Positions 26,517-36,421 are shown, counted from the first letter of the stretch. The stretch: 64,000 nucleotides of DNA from Desulfosporosinus sp. FKB (GCF_002196705.1 NZ_NADJ01000040.1:248001-312000), one strand, 5' to 3'. Notes: a model not told the origin generated them from the letters alone. Translations and numbers: made by a program.

Positions 26517-27461
26517 TCAGATATTGATAAAAACGCCTTGTTTCAGCACTAATTTATCGTCCAGATAAACGTCAGGTTGAAGAACAATCCCATCGAAGTG
26601 ACAGTTTGCTTTGACTGTACCGCCGAAGGATGTATTAGTACCAAAGGCAACATGAATCGTTCCGTAGACCTTTTCGTCTTCTAAAATAATGCCGCACAAT
26701 CTGGCATTTCTGTTTGTGCCAATCCCCAGTTCGCCCACACTGCCATTCTGATCATTGGCAAAGAGAACATTCAGTTTATCGGCATCCTCTCCGACAAGCT
26801 TCTTCAATTTTCCTTCAGAGATCACAGCATGCAAGGGTTTGGAAAGCTTTCCTACTCCAACCATACTCCCGTCAATGTCAATCTCGCCGGAGGCTGTGCC
26901 TTCAAGAGGCGCAATATAGGCTTCGCCTGAAGGTAAATTCCCCGAAGCCCCAGGTTGTTTATAAACACCGGTACTGGCAATTCCGTTTCGTCCCTTAAGA
27001 CTCATCGTTAACGTACAGCCGTTTTTGACAATCTTAGCTGTCTCGGCCTTTGTCAGCAATTCTGTCAATTTGAGCGTGAGTTCTTCGACTTCTTGGTAAT
27101 CAGCCGTGATCGCTCCTTCTGCGAACATCTCTTCCGTGATACCGGGCATAGTCGCAACTCGCGCACCACGCTGAACCGCTTTGATGCGGGCATTGGTATG
27201 CGTTAAAGAAGCAACGGTAGGACAGATAACCACATCTGCTTCCGCCATAGCCTTAGCAACCGGTTCAGGCGGTTCTTCTCCACTCACTTTTCTGGCCTTT
27301 GTGACCATGAGTATCGCCTCAGCACCCATCTCTTTTGCTTCTTCATAAAGCGCTTGACCTATGTTCAATTTTAGATCATCCGTAACCACTAAAACCTTTT
27401 CACTTTCTTTAACCGCCAAGCAGTCTCTTAAGACAACCTGACACCCTTTTTTCAATGACAT
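26517..27461 (-). CDS. M29-type (aminopeptidase T-like) metallopeptidase
   Basis: About 314 residues, somewhat shorter than classical aminopeptidase T. The C-terminal half carries the likely metal-binding sequence: GELGIGTNRNARL, then YGTIHVAFGTN and KANCHFDGIV, with Glu, His and His-X-Asp in the order expected for clan MQ. The N-terminal domain is an alpha/beta fold (KVLVVTDD, DVVICPTVASLTHTNAR). ATG at 27461 has AGAGGTGG upstream. It is the last gene of the peptide cluster and ends 14 bases after aroM. Specificity for a particular peptide or ring amide is possible; the neighbours suggest an acyl-amino-acid or small peptide substrate. Confidence 0.7.
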   Translation of the reverse strand: MSLKKGCQVVLRDCLAVKESEKVLVVTDDLKLNIGQALYEEAKEMGAEAILMVTKARKVSGEEPPEPVAKAMAEADVVICPTVASLTHTNARIKAVQRGARVATMPGITEEMFAEGAITADYQEVEELTLKLTELLTKAETAKIVKNGCTLTMSLKGRNGIASTGVYKQPGASGNLPSGEAYIAPLEGTASGEIDIDGSMVGVGKLSKPLHAVISEGKLKKLVGEDADKLNVLFANDQNGSVGELGIGTNRNARLCGIILEDEKVYGTIHVAFGTNTSFGGTVKANCHFDGIVLQPDVYLDDKLVLKQGVFINI

Positions 27462-27475
27462 TAAAGCCACCTCTT

Positions 27476-28150
27476 CTAATCCAACATTTCTCGAATAACC
27501 CCTGCCAACAAGGTCCTTGCCAAAATAACCGGCTTTCCTGTAATCTCCTGAACGGCTTGTTTCATCTCAATGGTATAACCAATGCAATCCATGACAATCA
27601 CATCAACATCTTTCACTTTTAACGCTTGAGCTGCATCAAGAACCTCTTGAAAATCTCCATAAGGTGAACCCGCTACAGCTGCTACGGTTTCGACATCCTT
27701 GCCCCAGGTTTCCAAACACTGTTTTATTTGATCTAAATCCGGATTGATCACGCCGATGCGGCTTCGTGGGGTTAGCTTAGGCACAACTGCATGAAGAATG
27801 GTATATGGATAAAGTAATATTTTTGAGGATTTAAAAGTTGCCGGGAACTTTCCTGTGCAGATAAAAGCGATGACCTCTGCGCCTTCGCTCTCCAGCCGGG
27901 TCAAGCATTCTTGCAGACGGGGTAAAATATAGCGTTCTCCAAACTTCACACTTGATCCGTCTCTTAACCGCGAGACAAGAACAATATCCCCCTCCTCGGG
28001 AAGGAACTGAGCAATTTCATCTTTGCTTAAACCATCTAAGGCACCCGCTTCAACAATTTCAATGTTTTCACCTAGGACATCCTTCATCTCTCCCGTAACA
28101 TCGATGCGCGGCGACTGTCCGATGGTAATAACCCCTACTTTTTTCTTCAT
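27476..28150 (-). CDS. AroM-family protein
   Basis: About 224 residues. GVITIGQSPRIDVTGEM at the N-terminus, GALDGLSKDEI and LVSRLRDGSSVKF are the family signature, and the later VIVMDCIGYT resembles the Cys motif of Asp/Glu racemase-fold proteins. The family is named for E. coli aroM, next to aroL; its biochemical role is not known. Repeated proximity of AroM, DUF1177 and M29 proteins to peptide transporters in other genomes suggests amino-acid or peptide metabolism. It sits between the DUF1177 and M29 genes, co-oriented. Confidence 0.85.
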   Translation of the reverse strand: MKKKVGVITIGQSPRIDVTGEMKDVLGENIEIVEAGALDGLSKDEIAQFLPEEGDIVLVSRLRDGSSVKFGERYILPRLQECLTRLESEGAEVIAFICTGKFPATFKSSKILLYPYTILHAVVPKLTPRSRIGVINPDLDQIKQCLETWGKDVETVAAVAGSPYGDFQEVLDAAQALKVKDVDVIVMDCIGYTIEMKQAVQEITGKPVILARTLLAGVIREMLD

Positions 28151-28186
28151 CGTTCTTTTGCTCCTTTAACCTCAACAAGAAAGACT

Positions 28187-29122
28187 TTATCTTCCTAAGG
28201 TTTGCAGGTGATTCATTGAGCCATATTTGGCCACGATCTTTTCATATTCTTTTTGATCATAAAAATGACATTGGCCTCTTCCAAAGTATTTCGCAGCCTC
28301 CAGCATGAATCGGGCGGCTTCTTCCATATCCATGAGATGACTTGCTCCGGAAGCTGATCCCGAAACAGGTGCTTCCGTCGTTATGGCTACACCAACTACA
28401 GGAGCTGCCGTCGCTGTTGCAGGTTGAAGAATGCTATTGAGATGATATAAATCATTGCCATACGGCGTAATATCCTGAGTCGATAACGCAAATACAAAGG
28501 GCAGCCGTCCGGTAGTCGTTTGCATTAAGTTAAGAAGATCATCACTGACTTTCAAGATATAGCCATCCTTGACGGTCGGCGAAATCGCAAATCCGCGGGT
28601 ATTGATAATCTTATTACCTTTCGTCGTATCACAGGAAAGAATGGCATCTAATTCACCATCGACTTCTTCCTGATTAACCACGGACATTTCCACAGGAGAG
28701 TCCATAAAGGGAACCGGAAAATGAGGCTGAGTGGGAGCATCGGCGCAAATATGCGTACTCACAACAACATCGCCCTCTAAAAAGTCTCCTTTTTGCTGCA
28801 TATCCAGCAATTTGGCAGCTGCGGCTAGAGCGACCAAGGCTCCGTCTCCATCCGATACCATACCGATAATCTCGGGCCGAGCCCCAAGTCCGCCAAGTCT
28901 TCCCAAGATACCTAAGGTCGGGGCATTGCCTCCACTGACCTTACCTTTTGTTCCTGCTATGCGAACACGGATGAAATCAGTACTTCCCTGAGCACCCGTA
29001 ATTTTCTTGACGGTAACATCTTTCGCATTATACTGCTTCTTTAAAAATTCCTTGACCGCATTTCCGTTGGCATCTGCGCGATCAACGAGTTCATAAATCT
29101 CCATTAACTGTTTCACTAACAT
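28187..29122 (-). CDS. DUF1177 family protein
   Basis: About 311 residues, soluble, matching the DUF1177 pattern: GSTDFIRVRIAGTKGK near residue 50, LGRLGGLGARPEIIGMVSDGDGA, THICADAPTQPHFPVPFMDSP and CDTTKGN. The conserved His, Cys and Asp residues suggest a metal-dependent catalyst of the amidase or peptidase class, but the function is unassigned. ATG at 29122 has GAGGAG 8 bases upstream. It lies 31 bases after the oppF-type gene. Confidence 0.82.
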   Translation of the reverse strand: MLVKQLMEIYELVDRADANGNAVKEFLKKQYNAKDVTVKKITGAQGSTDFIRVRIAGTKGKVSGGNAPTLGILGRLGGLGARPEIIGMVSDGDGALVALAAAAKLLDMQQKGDFLEGDVVVSTHICADAPTQPHFPVPFMDSPVEMSVVNQEEVDGELDAILSCDTTKGNKIINTRGFAISPTVKDGYILKVSDDLLNLMQTTTGRLPFVFALSTQDITPYGNDLYHLNSILQPATATAAPVVGVAITTEAPVSGSASGASHLMDMEEAARFMLEAAKYFGRGQCHFYDQKEYEKIVAKYGSMNHLQTLGR

Positions 29123-29153
29123 TGACAATTCTCCTCAATTTTAATTTCTTCAT

Positions 29154-30116
29154 TTAATATAAATGACACGCCAAAAAGTGCTCAGGGGATACTTCTTTCC
29201 ACTCAGGTGCTTCACAACTGCAAATTTCATTCGCCATGGAACACCGAGTATGGAAGGTACACCCCGGCGGCGGACTTGAAGGATTAGGAACATCCCCGCT
29301 TAAAACAATCTGATTTTTGGTAGCATCTGGATCGGGAACCGGAACTGCTGACATAAGTGCCTTCGTATAAGGATGAAGGGGTTCTCTAAAAAGCTCCTTC
29401 GTTGAGGCTAACTCAACCATTCTCCCCAAATACATTACACCTACCTGAGTGCTAATAAAGCGAACAACCGATAAATCATGAGAAATGAGCATATAGGTGA
29501 GAGAAAATTGATCCTGAAGGTCCCTCATAAGGTTAAGCACCTGAGATTGGATCGAAACGTCAAGTGCAGATACGGGTTCATCACAGACAATAAACTCCGG
29601 ATTAAGGGCTAGTGCTCTGGCAACTCCAATTCTCTGACGCTGACCCCCAGAAAATTCATGAGGATAGCGTTGGGCATGATAGCTGGAAAGCCCGACAACC
29701 TCCAGCAAATTCGCTACTTTGTCTTTCACTTCAGCTTCCGGAAGTTTCATATGAGTCCGTATAGGCTCTTCCAAAATCTTTTGGATGGTCCATTTGGGAT
29801 CCAATGAAGCAAACGGATCTTGGAATACAATCTGCATATGAGTTCGAAAACGCCGGAGTTCCTCTGGCTTTAACCTGCTTACATTCGTCCCATTGAAAAG
29901 GATTTCACCCTCAGTCGGCTCTATTAAGCGTAGAATAGCTCGCCCTGTTGTCGATTTCCCGCAGCCGGATTCGCCGACAATTCCTAAGGTTTCTCCCTTT
30001 TTAATATTAAAACTAACCCCATCAACGGCTTTGACCGCCCCAACCTGTTTGCCAAAGATACCTTTGCGAATCGGAAAATATTTTTTTAATTGGGATACTT
30101 CCAATAATGCACTCAT
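29154..30116 (-). CDS. dppF: Oligopeptide/dipeptide ABC transporter ATPase (DppF/OppF)
   Basis: About 320 residues with Walker A GESGCGKST, Q-loop FQDPFASLD, signature FSGGQRQR, Walker B FIVCDEPVSALD and the OppF-type C-terminal domain with the Cys-containing GCTFHTRCSMANEIC, a likely iron-sulfur site seen in many Dpp/Opp ATPases. ATG at 30116 overlaps the dppD stop (ATGA) and is supported by GAGGAAG; the frame extends further upstream inside dppD and is not used. It powers the dppBC permease together with DppD. Confidence 0.88.
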   Translation of the reverse strand: MSALLEVSQLKKYFPIRKGIFGKQVGAVKAVDGVSFNIKKGETLGIVGESGCGKSTTGRAILRLIEPTEGEILFNGTNVSRLKPEELRRFRTHMQIVFQDPFASLDPKWTIQKILEEPIRTHMKLPEAEVKDKVANLLEVVGLSSYHAQRYPHEFSGGQRQRIGVARALALNPEFIVCDEPVSALDVSIQSQVLNLMRDLQDQFSLTYMLISHDLSVVRFISTQVGVMYLGRMVELASTKELFREPLHPYTKALMSAVPVPDPDATKNQIVLSGDVPNPSSPPPGCTFHTRCSMANEICSCEAPEWKEVSPEHFLACHLY

Positions 30117-31090
30117 GAATCTTCCTCCTGACAAAGCAGACATCGACAATAGTGTCGATGGCCTAAATCGGCCAGTTCAGGTTTGAGCTGATCGCAGCGA
30201 TCCATTTTAATGGCACAGCGCGGAGCGAAACGACATCCTTTGGGTATATTCAACGGGTTAGGCACTTGACCAGGAATTGATTCCAGTCTATCCTGGCTGC
30301 CGTCAAGCCGAGGCAAAGAAGCCAACAGTCCTTTTGTATAAGGGTGTTTGGGATTGTTAAACAACTCCTTGACCTCTGCCTCTTCAACAATCTGGCCTGC
30401 ATACATAACAACAACCCCTTTACACATTTCAGCGACTACACCAAGATCATGGGTAATTAACAAGATCGCCGTCCCTTTTTCCGCTTGAAGCTTACGCATT
30501 AGGTTAAGAATCTGAGCCTGAATTGTAACATCCAATGCAGTCGTCGGCTCGTCTGCAATCAAAACACTCGGATTACAGGCCATAGCCATAGCAATCATAA
30601 CCCGTTGCCGCATCCCGCCCGATAGCTCGTGGGGATATTCTTTAGCAATTGCCTCCGGTCTAGGAATTCCGACAAGTCGTAAAAGCTCTACGACCTTCTT
30701 CCAGGCTTCCGTCTTTTTCATTTTTAGATGAAATTGGAGTGCTTCCGCAATCTGATTTCCAATTTTAAACACAGGATTTAATGAGGTCATCGGCTCCTGG
30801 AAAATCATCGCCATTTGATTGCCACGGATTTGCCGCATCTGAGACTCTGGCATAGCTAACACATTTTTCCCGTCAAATTTGATTTCTTGGGCAGAAACTC
30901 GGCTTTGCCCTTTTGGTAAAAGCCCCATGATGGAAAGCGAGGTCACACTTTTCCCACAGCCAGATTCACCGACGATTCCCAGCGTTTCACCAGGATAAAG
31001 GGTTAGATTAATACCATCGACGGCCCTAACCACTCCAGCTGGGGTCTGAAATTCAGTTTTTAAATCTAAGACCTTCAATAGCGGCTCCAT
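30113..31090 (-). CDS. dppD: Oligopeptide/dipeptide ABC transporter ATPase (DppD/OppD)
   Basis: About 325 residues with Walker A GESGCGKSV, Q-loop FQEPMTSLNP, signature LSGGMRQR, Walker B VLIADEPTTALD and the C-terminal Cys-rich GCRFAPRCAIKMDRC. Together with DppF it forms the heterodimeric ATPase of a peptide-type importer. ATG at 31090 has AAAGGGG upstream; an earlier start is possible. The M20 peptidase gene lies 62 bases upstream in the same orientation. Confidence 0.88.
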   Translation of the reverse strand: MEPLLKVLDLKTEFQTPAGVVRAVDGINLTLYPGETLGIVGESGCGKSVTSLSIMGLLPKGQSRVSAQEIKFDGKNVLAMPESQMRQIRGNQMAMIFQEPMTSLNPVFKIGNQIAEALQFHLKMKKTEAWKKVVELLRLVGIPRPEAIAKEYPHELSGGMRQRVMIAMAMACNPSVLIADEPTTALDVTIQAQILNLMRKLQAEKGTAILLITHDLGVVAEMCKGVVVMYAGQIVEEAEVKELFNNPKHPYTKGLLASLPRLDGSQDRLESIPGQVPNPLNIPKGCRFAPRCAIKMDRCDQLKPELADLGHRHYCRCLLCQEEDS

Positions 31091-31152
31091 ATTGAATCCC
31101 CTTTCCTGCTTATTTTCCGACAGTCGCACGGAATTTTCTGGTTTTGTAAAGG

Positions 31153-32409
31153 TTATTTAATCGTTCTCAGATATTCAAGAGCAGTTAAAGCATAAACTTT
31201 GGCGGACTCAATCAAATTTTGAATCGGTACGCGTTCATTAAAAGAATGAATTCCTGACAATTCAGCAGGTCCATATTGTAAAACAGGAATGCCATGCATA
31301 CGGAAATAACGAGCATCACTTGAGGCCCATTGTAAAACTCCATAAGCATCTTCTTGAGTTACCTTGGCAATATTCTTAACGACAAGATCAACGATCTCAT
31401 CGTTATCCGAGGTCCAGTTCGCATTTCCATAAAAGCCAAACGGTTTAACTGCAGTCTCAATACCTGCTTCACGCAATAAACGGTTTGCTTCAGCTAAGAC
31501 CTCGGTATAATCCAACCCAAAAGGAACACGAGAATCCACTTGTACCGTACAGCCATCAGCAACCATATTGACTTTGGTCCCGCCTTGAATAGTCCCAATG
31601 TTGACGGAAACATGATCGATGATATCACTTAAATCTTTGGGCTCTCTTTCCCGGATATATTTCTTGGTGATATTAATAATTCTTTGTTCCTCTTCAGGGA
31701 TATCCGGCTTCAGCTCCCAAAGCTTTTGGAGGGCCTGAATTCCCTTACAGGCCTTAACGATTGCGCTGTCTCCATTTAAGGGAGACAGACTGCCATGTCC
31801 CGGTACTCCTTTGACAGTAAACTCAAGCCAACAGCTTCCCTTCTGTCCGATCGTGGGATTCAAACGCGAAGAAGGCTCAGCAATCAGCGCAGCTGTACCT
31901 GTTATTAACCCTTGATCAAGAACCCAGGGTACGCCAAACTCTCCCCCAGTTTCTTCATCCGCTACAAGCAGCAGGGAGAGTTGACCGGCGAGGGGAATCC
32001 TTAATCTCGCAAATAAAGCAACTGTAAAGAGAAGTCCGGCAACGCCGCCTTTCATATCACTGGCTCCCCTGCCATTGATATATCCATCCTTGACGAGTCC
32101 GCTGAATGGAGGTATTTCCCATCGGGATAAATCGCCTGCAGGCACAACATCAGTGTGGCCGCAATATAAAAGATGCTTATCTCCAGGATTCCCAAGTGTA
32201 GAAACCAGATTTAACATCGTTTCATTCCCCGGATGTACAGTTACGCTGATTCCTGATTCCTTCAAATAATTCATGATAAACTGACTGATCGGACGCGAAT
32301 CTCCCGGCGGATTCTCATTAGGAAACTGTAAAAGTTTTGAACAGAGTTGAATCAACTCTTCCTGATTTTTATCGATCTCTTCGAGAACAAGTTCTTTCCA
32401 GTCTTTCAT
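31153..32409 (-). CDS. M20 family metallopeptidase (ArgE/DapE/ACY1 type)
   Basis: About 418 residues. Metal and catalytic residues appear in order: LLYCGHTDVVPAG (first His and Asp), GRGASDMKGG (bridging Asp), ADEETGGEFG (Glu-Glu) and later the SGIHSFNE His. A dimerisation domain lies in the middle (KGVPGHGSLSP). Such enzymes cleave N-acyl or peptide bonds of small substrates. Located between the binding protein and the ATPase genes, it probably acts on the imported compound. A hairpin terminator precedes it. Confidence 0.87.
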   Translation of the reverse strand: MKDWKELVLEEIDKNQEELIQLCSKLLQFPNENPPGDSRPISQFIMNYLKESGISVTVHPGNETMLNLVSTLGNPGDKHLLYCGHTDVVPAGDLSRWEIPPFSGLVKDGYINGRGASDMKGGVAGLLFTVALFARLRIPLAGQLSLLLVADEETGGEFGVPWVLDQGLITGTAALIAEPSSRLNPTIGQKGSCWLEFTVKGVPGHGSLSPLNGDSAIVKACKGIQALQKLWELKPDIPEEEQRIINITKKYIREREPKDLSDIIDHVSVNIGTIQGGTKVNMVADGCTVQVDSRVPFGLDYTEVLAEANRLLREAGIETAVKPFGFYGNANWTSDNDEIVDLVVKNIAKVTQEDAYGVLQWASSDARYFRMHGIPVLQYGPAELSGIHSFNERVPIQNLIESAKVYALTALEYLRTIK

Positions 32410-32475
32410 CAAAAAAACACCCCTAAAACTAATTCATTAATTTCCCCCATAGATTCTCAGCCATTAATTCTTAAA

Positions 32476-32506
32476 ATTACCCCCGGTCTCCAGAACCGGG
32501 GGTAAT
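32476..32506 (-). terminator. Attenuator-like hairpin between SBP and M20 genes
   Basis: ATTACCCCCGGT pairs perfectly with ACCGGGGGTAAT, 12 pairs with a 7-base loop. On the minus strand TTTTAAGAATTAATGG follows. It lies directly after the binding protein gene and inside the operon, so it probably lowers expression of downstream genes relative to the binding protein. Confidence 0.65.
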
Positions 32507-32519
32507 CATCGAGTATGCC

Positions 32520-34088
32520 TTACTTCGATAGTGAATAGAAGCGGATAATTTCATCAGGGTAGAAGACATAACCCTTCAGGTTTTTATTCATCCCTACGAC
32601 CCGGTTGTACTCATATAGATAAACCCAAGGTGCATCCGTTGTAATGATTTGTTGTGCCTGTTTATATAACTCGTTGCGCTTTGCTTGATCCGGTTCGACA
32701 TTCGCTTGTTCCCAAAGCTTATCCACCTGAGCATTTTGGTAGTTGCCATAGTTGGACGTACCTTTGCCGTAGAGCAGGAAGCCTAAATGATAACCCGGGT
32801 CATTGACGAAAGAAGTCCATTTGGATATATACGCCGTAAGATTATGGGTTTTTTGGGCCTCTAAGAATTGTGCACGAGCCATGTTTTGAATGTTCATCTT
32901 AACTCCGATTTTCGCCAATTCAGCTTGAATGAGTACTGCATCATCCTGCCAATCCTGGAATCCGGAGCCCAAGGTGAAGTCAAAGCTAAATCCATTTTCA
33001 TAGCCAGCTTCTTTTAGCAACTGTTTTGCTTTATCTAAGTCATATTTATAAACGAAACCTGCATCTGTAAAGCCTGGAGTATTGCTGGCTACTGCACTCT
33101 TCATTTGTTTTGCTTGATCATACATAACATCATGGACTAATTTGTCATAAGGAATAGCATACGAAATCGCTTGACGTACTTTTGGATTATCAAAAGGTTT
33201 AACCTTAGTATTAAAGGCGAGGTAAAGAATACGGTTACTTGCATCGGAACGTACTGTTAAATTAGCATTTTTCTTTAAGTCAGCAACGTTTTGAGCCGGG
33301 ATTTCAATCGCCATATCGGCATCACCTTTGTCGAGGAGGGTAACACGGTTTGAAGCTTCCTTAATAAATTTCATCGTTACTTTACTGATTTTTGCAGCTC
33401 CCTGCCAATAATTCGGGTTTGCTGTAAAAACGGCTTCTGTTGCCGGATCCCATTTTTCCACCTTGTAAGGGCCCGATCCAGCTTCATTGTTTTTCAGATA
33501 ATCTGCTCCTTTGTCTTTGACGACGGCAGGGTCAATAATAGAGAAAGTATACATCGCAATGATTTGCAGGAACAGATGATTAGGTTGACTGAGTTTAATT
33601 TCAACGGTTTTGTCATCTTTCGCTGTACAGGATTCGATCTCAGCCATTCCATAAAGAAAAGAACCCGACTTGGAATTTTTAACGTGGTCTAAAGACCAAA
33701 CAACGGCTTGTGCATTAACGGGGTTGCCGCTTTGGAATTTCGCATTGTCTTGTAATGTAAACGTATACGTCTTTTGGTCATCAGATACTTTCCATTCCTT
33801 AGCCAGCATCGGCTTAAGTTCTTCAGTATTTGCAATATCTGCGCCATTTGCTTTTTTTACACCATACGTGATTAACTGGTCATAAGCTGCCAGAACAAGC
33901 GTATCTGACGTTAAGTCATTCGCTTCAGCTGGGTCCATCGTTTGTCCCCCGTCGGAATAGGCAAGCACAATTTCTTTTCCGGCTGCCGCACCTGCATTAA
34001 CGGCCTGATTCGCATTGGTGCCGCAGCCTGCTGCAGTTAGAAGCATCACTGACGCTAGAACTACAGCCAACCATTTTGTTTTCTTCAT
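32520..34088 (-). CDS. Peptide-type substrate-binding lipoprotein (SBP_bac_5)
   Basis: About 522 residues with a lipoprotein signal (VVLASVMLLTAAGC, lipobox Cys at about residue 22) and the family 5 binding-protein fold (YTFTLQDNAKFQSGNPVNAQAVVWSLDH, KVRQAISYAIPYDKL, and YLYEYN near the C-terminus). It delivers peptides or another compound to DppBC. ATG follows GGGGGACAG. It is more abundant than the permease in most such systems, and the hairpin after it at 32476 would support that. Confidence 0.9.
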   Translation of the reverse strand: MKKTKWLAVVLASVMLLTAAGCGTNANQAVNAGAAAGKEIVLAYSDGGQTMDPAEANDLTSDTLVLAAYDQLITYGVKKANGADIANTEELKPMLAKEWKVSDDQKTYTFTLQDNAKFQSGNPVNAQAVVWSLDHVKNSKSGSFLYGMAEIESCTAKDDKTVEIKLSQPNHLFLQIIAMYTFSIIDPAVVKDKGADYLKNNEAGSGPYKVEKWDPATEAVFTANPNYWQGAAKISKVTMKFIKEASNRVTLLDKGDADMAIEIPAQNVADLKKNANLTVRSDASNRILYLAFNTKVKPFDNPKVRQAISYAIPYDKLVHDVMYDQAKQMKSAVASNTPGFTDAGFVYKYDLDKAKQLLKEAGYENGFSFDFTLGSGFQDWQDDAVLIQAELAKIGVKMNIQNMARAQFLEAQKTHNLTAYISKWTSFVNDPGYHLGFLLYGKGTSNYGNYQNAQVDKLWEQANVEPDQAKRNELYKQAQQIITTDAPWVYLYEYNRVVGMNKNLKGYVFYPDEIIRFYSLSK

Positions 34089-34130
34089 AACTGTCCCCCA
34101 TCCAAAAGTTTATTTTTTTCTATAATGATT

Positions 34131-35021
34131 CTATTTGCCAGTACGAATCCGGGGATCAAGAACATCCCGTAAACCGTCCCCCAGCAAATTAAACCCTAAG
34201 ATTGATGTAACGATCGCTAATCCCGGAAAACTAATAATCCACCATTGCCCTGAAATAATGTATTCCCGGCCTTCGGAAATCATCGCTCCCCACTCAGCCG
34301 TAGGCGGTTTTACACCAAGCCCCAAGAAGCTAAGACTTGCAGCAGTAAGAATGGCAAATCCTAAGCCCAAGGTTGCTCGAACAAGTAAAGGAGCAAGTGC
34401 ATTCGGAAAAATATGCTTTCTAAGAATAACACTGTCCTTCACCCCAATTGCTCGGCCGGCCTCAACAAATTCCTTTTCGCGAAGCGAAACAGTCTGTCCG
34501 AACATCAGACGTGCGAACTCCGGAATTCCGACAATTCCAACCGCAATCATGGCACTGATTAAGCCAGGTCCAATCGAAGCCGCAATGGCCATAGCTAATA
34601 TCAAGGAGGGAAAGGCCAAGAGAGTATCCATTACACGCATGATGACGTTTCCAAGTTTACCGCCATAGTACCCTGCAATCCCACCTAAAGGAATTCCAAG
34701 GCAGCAGGAAATTCCGACTCCAATTATCCCTGTCCACAAAGAAATCCTTGCACCAAAGATCACTCGGCTGAAGATGTCCCGGCCAAAGTTATCTGTACCC
34801 ATCCAGTGAGCCGCACTTGGAGCCTCAAGCTTGATCGCCGTATTTGTCGCAGTTGGACTATAGGGAGCAATGATGGGAGCAAATAGTGCAACAAAAGTCC
34901 AAAATAAAATGAAAAACAGACCTATCATTGCAAGACGATTTTTGAAGAGGAGTCCAAAAAAAGAATTCGGTTTAGAGGCAGAATTCTTGATTGAAGATGA
35001 ATTTTCAGCGATACTCAACAT
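34131..35021 (-). CDS. dppC: Peptide-type ABC transporter permease (DppC/OppC)
   Basis: About 296 residues with six helices and the N-terminal OppC-type extension (SHWMGTDNFGRDIFSRVIFGARISL). The EAA motif EAGRAIGVKDSVILRKHIFPNALAP is present. ATG at 35021 has GTGAGG upstream. Its partner dppB precedes it by 18 bases. A degraded copy of positions 34714-34846 exists at 60572-60703. Confidence 0.9.
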   Translation of the reverse strand: MLSIAENSSSIKNSASKPNSFFGLLFKNRLAMIGLFFILFWTFVALFAPIIAPYSPTATNTAIKLEAPSAAHWMGTDNFGRDIFSRVIFGARISLWTGIIGVGISCCLGIPLGGIAGYYGGKLGNVIMRVMDTLLAFPSLILAMAIAASIGPGLISAMIAVGIVGIPEFARLMFGQTVSLREKEFVEAGRAIGVKDSVILRKHIFPNALAPLLVRATLGLGFAILTAASLSFLGLGVKPPTAEWGAMISEGREYIISGQWWIISFPGLAIVTSILGFNLLGDGLRDVLDPRIRTGK

Positions 35022-35039
35022 ATGATCCCTCACTTAGAA

Positions 35040-36050
35040 CTATTCATAACGGATTCTCGGATCAATCAGCCCGTAAATCAGATCGACACTTAAATTGATC
35101 AACATGTAAAGTATCGCACTGACAAGCGTAAATCCCTGAATTGGAGCATAATCTGTTGCCAATATCGATTCGGTAATATAACTTCCAACCCCTGGCCACG
35201 AAAAAATCGTTTCCGTAATAACGGCTCCACCGATAAGGTATCCAAACTGCAGTCCTAAGATTGTCAAGGTTGGAATCAAAGCATTTACCAAAGCGTGTTT
35301 ATAAATGACAATTCTCTCGGGAAGACCTTTGGCTCGCGCAGTTCTAACATAATCCAACCCGATAACCTCAAGCATGCTGGAGCGAACCATCCGCGCGACA
35401 ATCGCAATAGTTCCCGTTGATAGACAGATTGCAGGAAGAATAATATGACTGATCGATTCTTTCAGAGCCACCATATCTCCGGTAAGCAGACTATCGAGAA
35501 TATACAATCCTGTAAGGTGTGTGGGGGGGTTGATATCTTGTCCAATCCTTCCCATCGGTGCTGGACTCCAACCTAATTTAGCATAAAAGATATAGATCAA
35601 AACCAAACCCAGCCAAAAAATCGGAATTGCTGCTCCCAGTAATGACAGTACACGTGAGACATGATCCACTGCCGAATTTTTTCGGGTAGCTGAAATCACA
35701 CCAACCGGAATCGCAAAGCAAACCGCGATAAACATGCTGACTAATGTTAATTCAAGTGTTGCGGGAAACCGTGTCGCAAAATCCTGAGCAACTAAATGCC
35801 CCGTATGCCAAGCTGTACCTAGATTCCCGCTCCCCAACTGTCGGATGTAATGAAAAAACTGTAAATAAAGCGGATCCTTCAATCCCATTGAGATTCGTAT
35901 GTTTTCGATTACGTCAGGCGGTGCTTGCTCACCAGCAATCATCACAGCAGGATCCCCCGGCAAGACACGAGACAAAATAAATGTAATTAATATAATGCCT
36001 AATACCCCAGGAATAGCATAGAGTAGGCGCTTTAAAACATACCTGATCAA
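35040..36050 (-). CDS. dppB: Peptide-type ABC transporter permease (DppB/OppB)
   Basis: About 336 residues with six helices, the DppB N-terminus (YVLKRLLYAIPGVLGI) and the EAA motif YVRTARAKGLPERIVIYKHALVNALIPT. A TTG at 36050 with AAAGGA 9 bases upstream gives the normal family N-terminus; the frame is open for 24 codons more. It is the first gene of the peptide operon. The 460-base region before it holds a palindromic element and a duplicated terminator. Confidence 0.87.
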   Translation of the reverse strand: MIRYVLKRLLYAIPGVLGIILITFILSRVLPGDPAVMIAGEQAPPDVIENIRISMGLKDPLYLQFFHYIRQLGSGNLGTAWHTGHLVAQDFATRFPATLELTLVSMFIAVCFAIPVGVISATRKNSAVDHVSRVLSLLGAAIPIFWLGLVLIYIFYAKLGWSPAPMGRIGQDINPPTHLTGLYILDSLLTGDMVALKESISHIILPAICLSTGTIAIVARMVRSSMLEVIGLDYVRTARAKGLPERIVIYKHALVNALIPTLTILGLQFGYLIGGAVITETIFSWPGVGSYITESILATDYAPIQGFTLVSAILYMLINLSVDLIYGLIDPRIRYE

Positions 36051-36111
36051 GAGATTCAGTCCTTTCAACGTTCTACCCGTAAATTTAATGGTATTATATC
36101 TGAACAGTTTG

Positions 36112-36181
36112 TATACAACCACGTTCTGTATTACAAAAAGAAAGAGGATTATTTATATCGGGTGCACAAACATCCTTTCAT
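36112..36181. repeat. Direct repeat A (degraded terminator copy)
   Basis: About 70 bases, roughly 80% identical by eye to 36441-36510: both begin TATACAACCACGTTCTGTATTA and end near TGCACAAA..ATCCTTT. The stem here is weakened. Confidence 0.65.
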
Positions 36182-36238
36182 AACATACCTTGATTTCCCT
36201 ATTTTCAATATATCAATTAAATTCTGCAGAATAATACA

Positions 36239-36421
36239 GTGAACTCATTCAGCTAAAGCTGAACATCGGGGCTTCAGATACAATAATGTCCAGTGGACAT
36301 TATTGCCGAGCCGCCTTTCCCAATAGGAATACTTAACGGCGAAGGAGGACTCTACCCCACCTGAAGTTAACGAAGGACCCACCCCCACTTATAGAAGTGG
36401 GGGTCTTAAAAACTGGATAAA
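36239..36421 (+). repeat. Miniature IS200/IS605-like palindromic element, copy 2 (long form)
   Basis: About 183 bp. It has a small hairpin TTCAGC/GCTGAA (36248-36263), a large hairpin ACCCCCACTT/AAGTGGGGGT (36381-36404, loop ATAG) and tail TTAAAAACTGGATAAA. Compared with copies 1 and 3 the centre has about 60 extra bases, including the palindrome AATAATGTCC/GGACATTATT at 36282-36304. The small-hairpin end faces dppB. Confidence 0.65.
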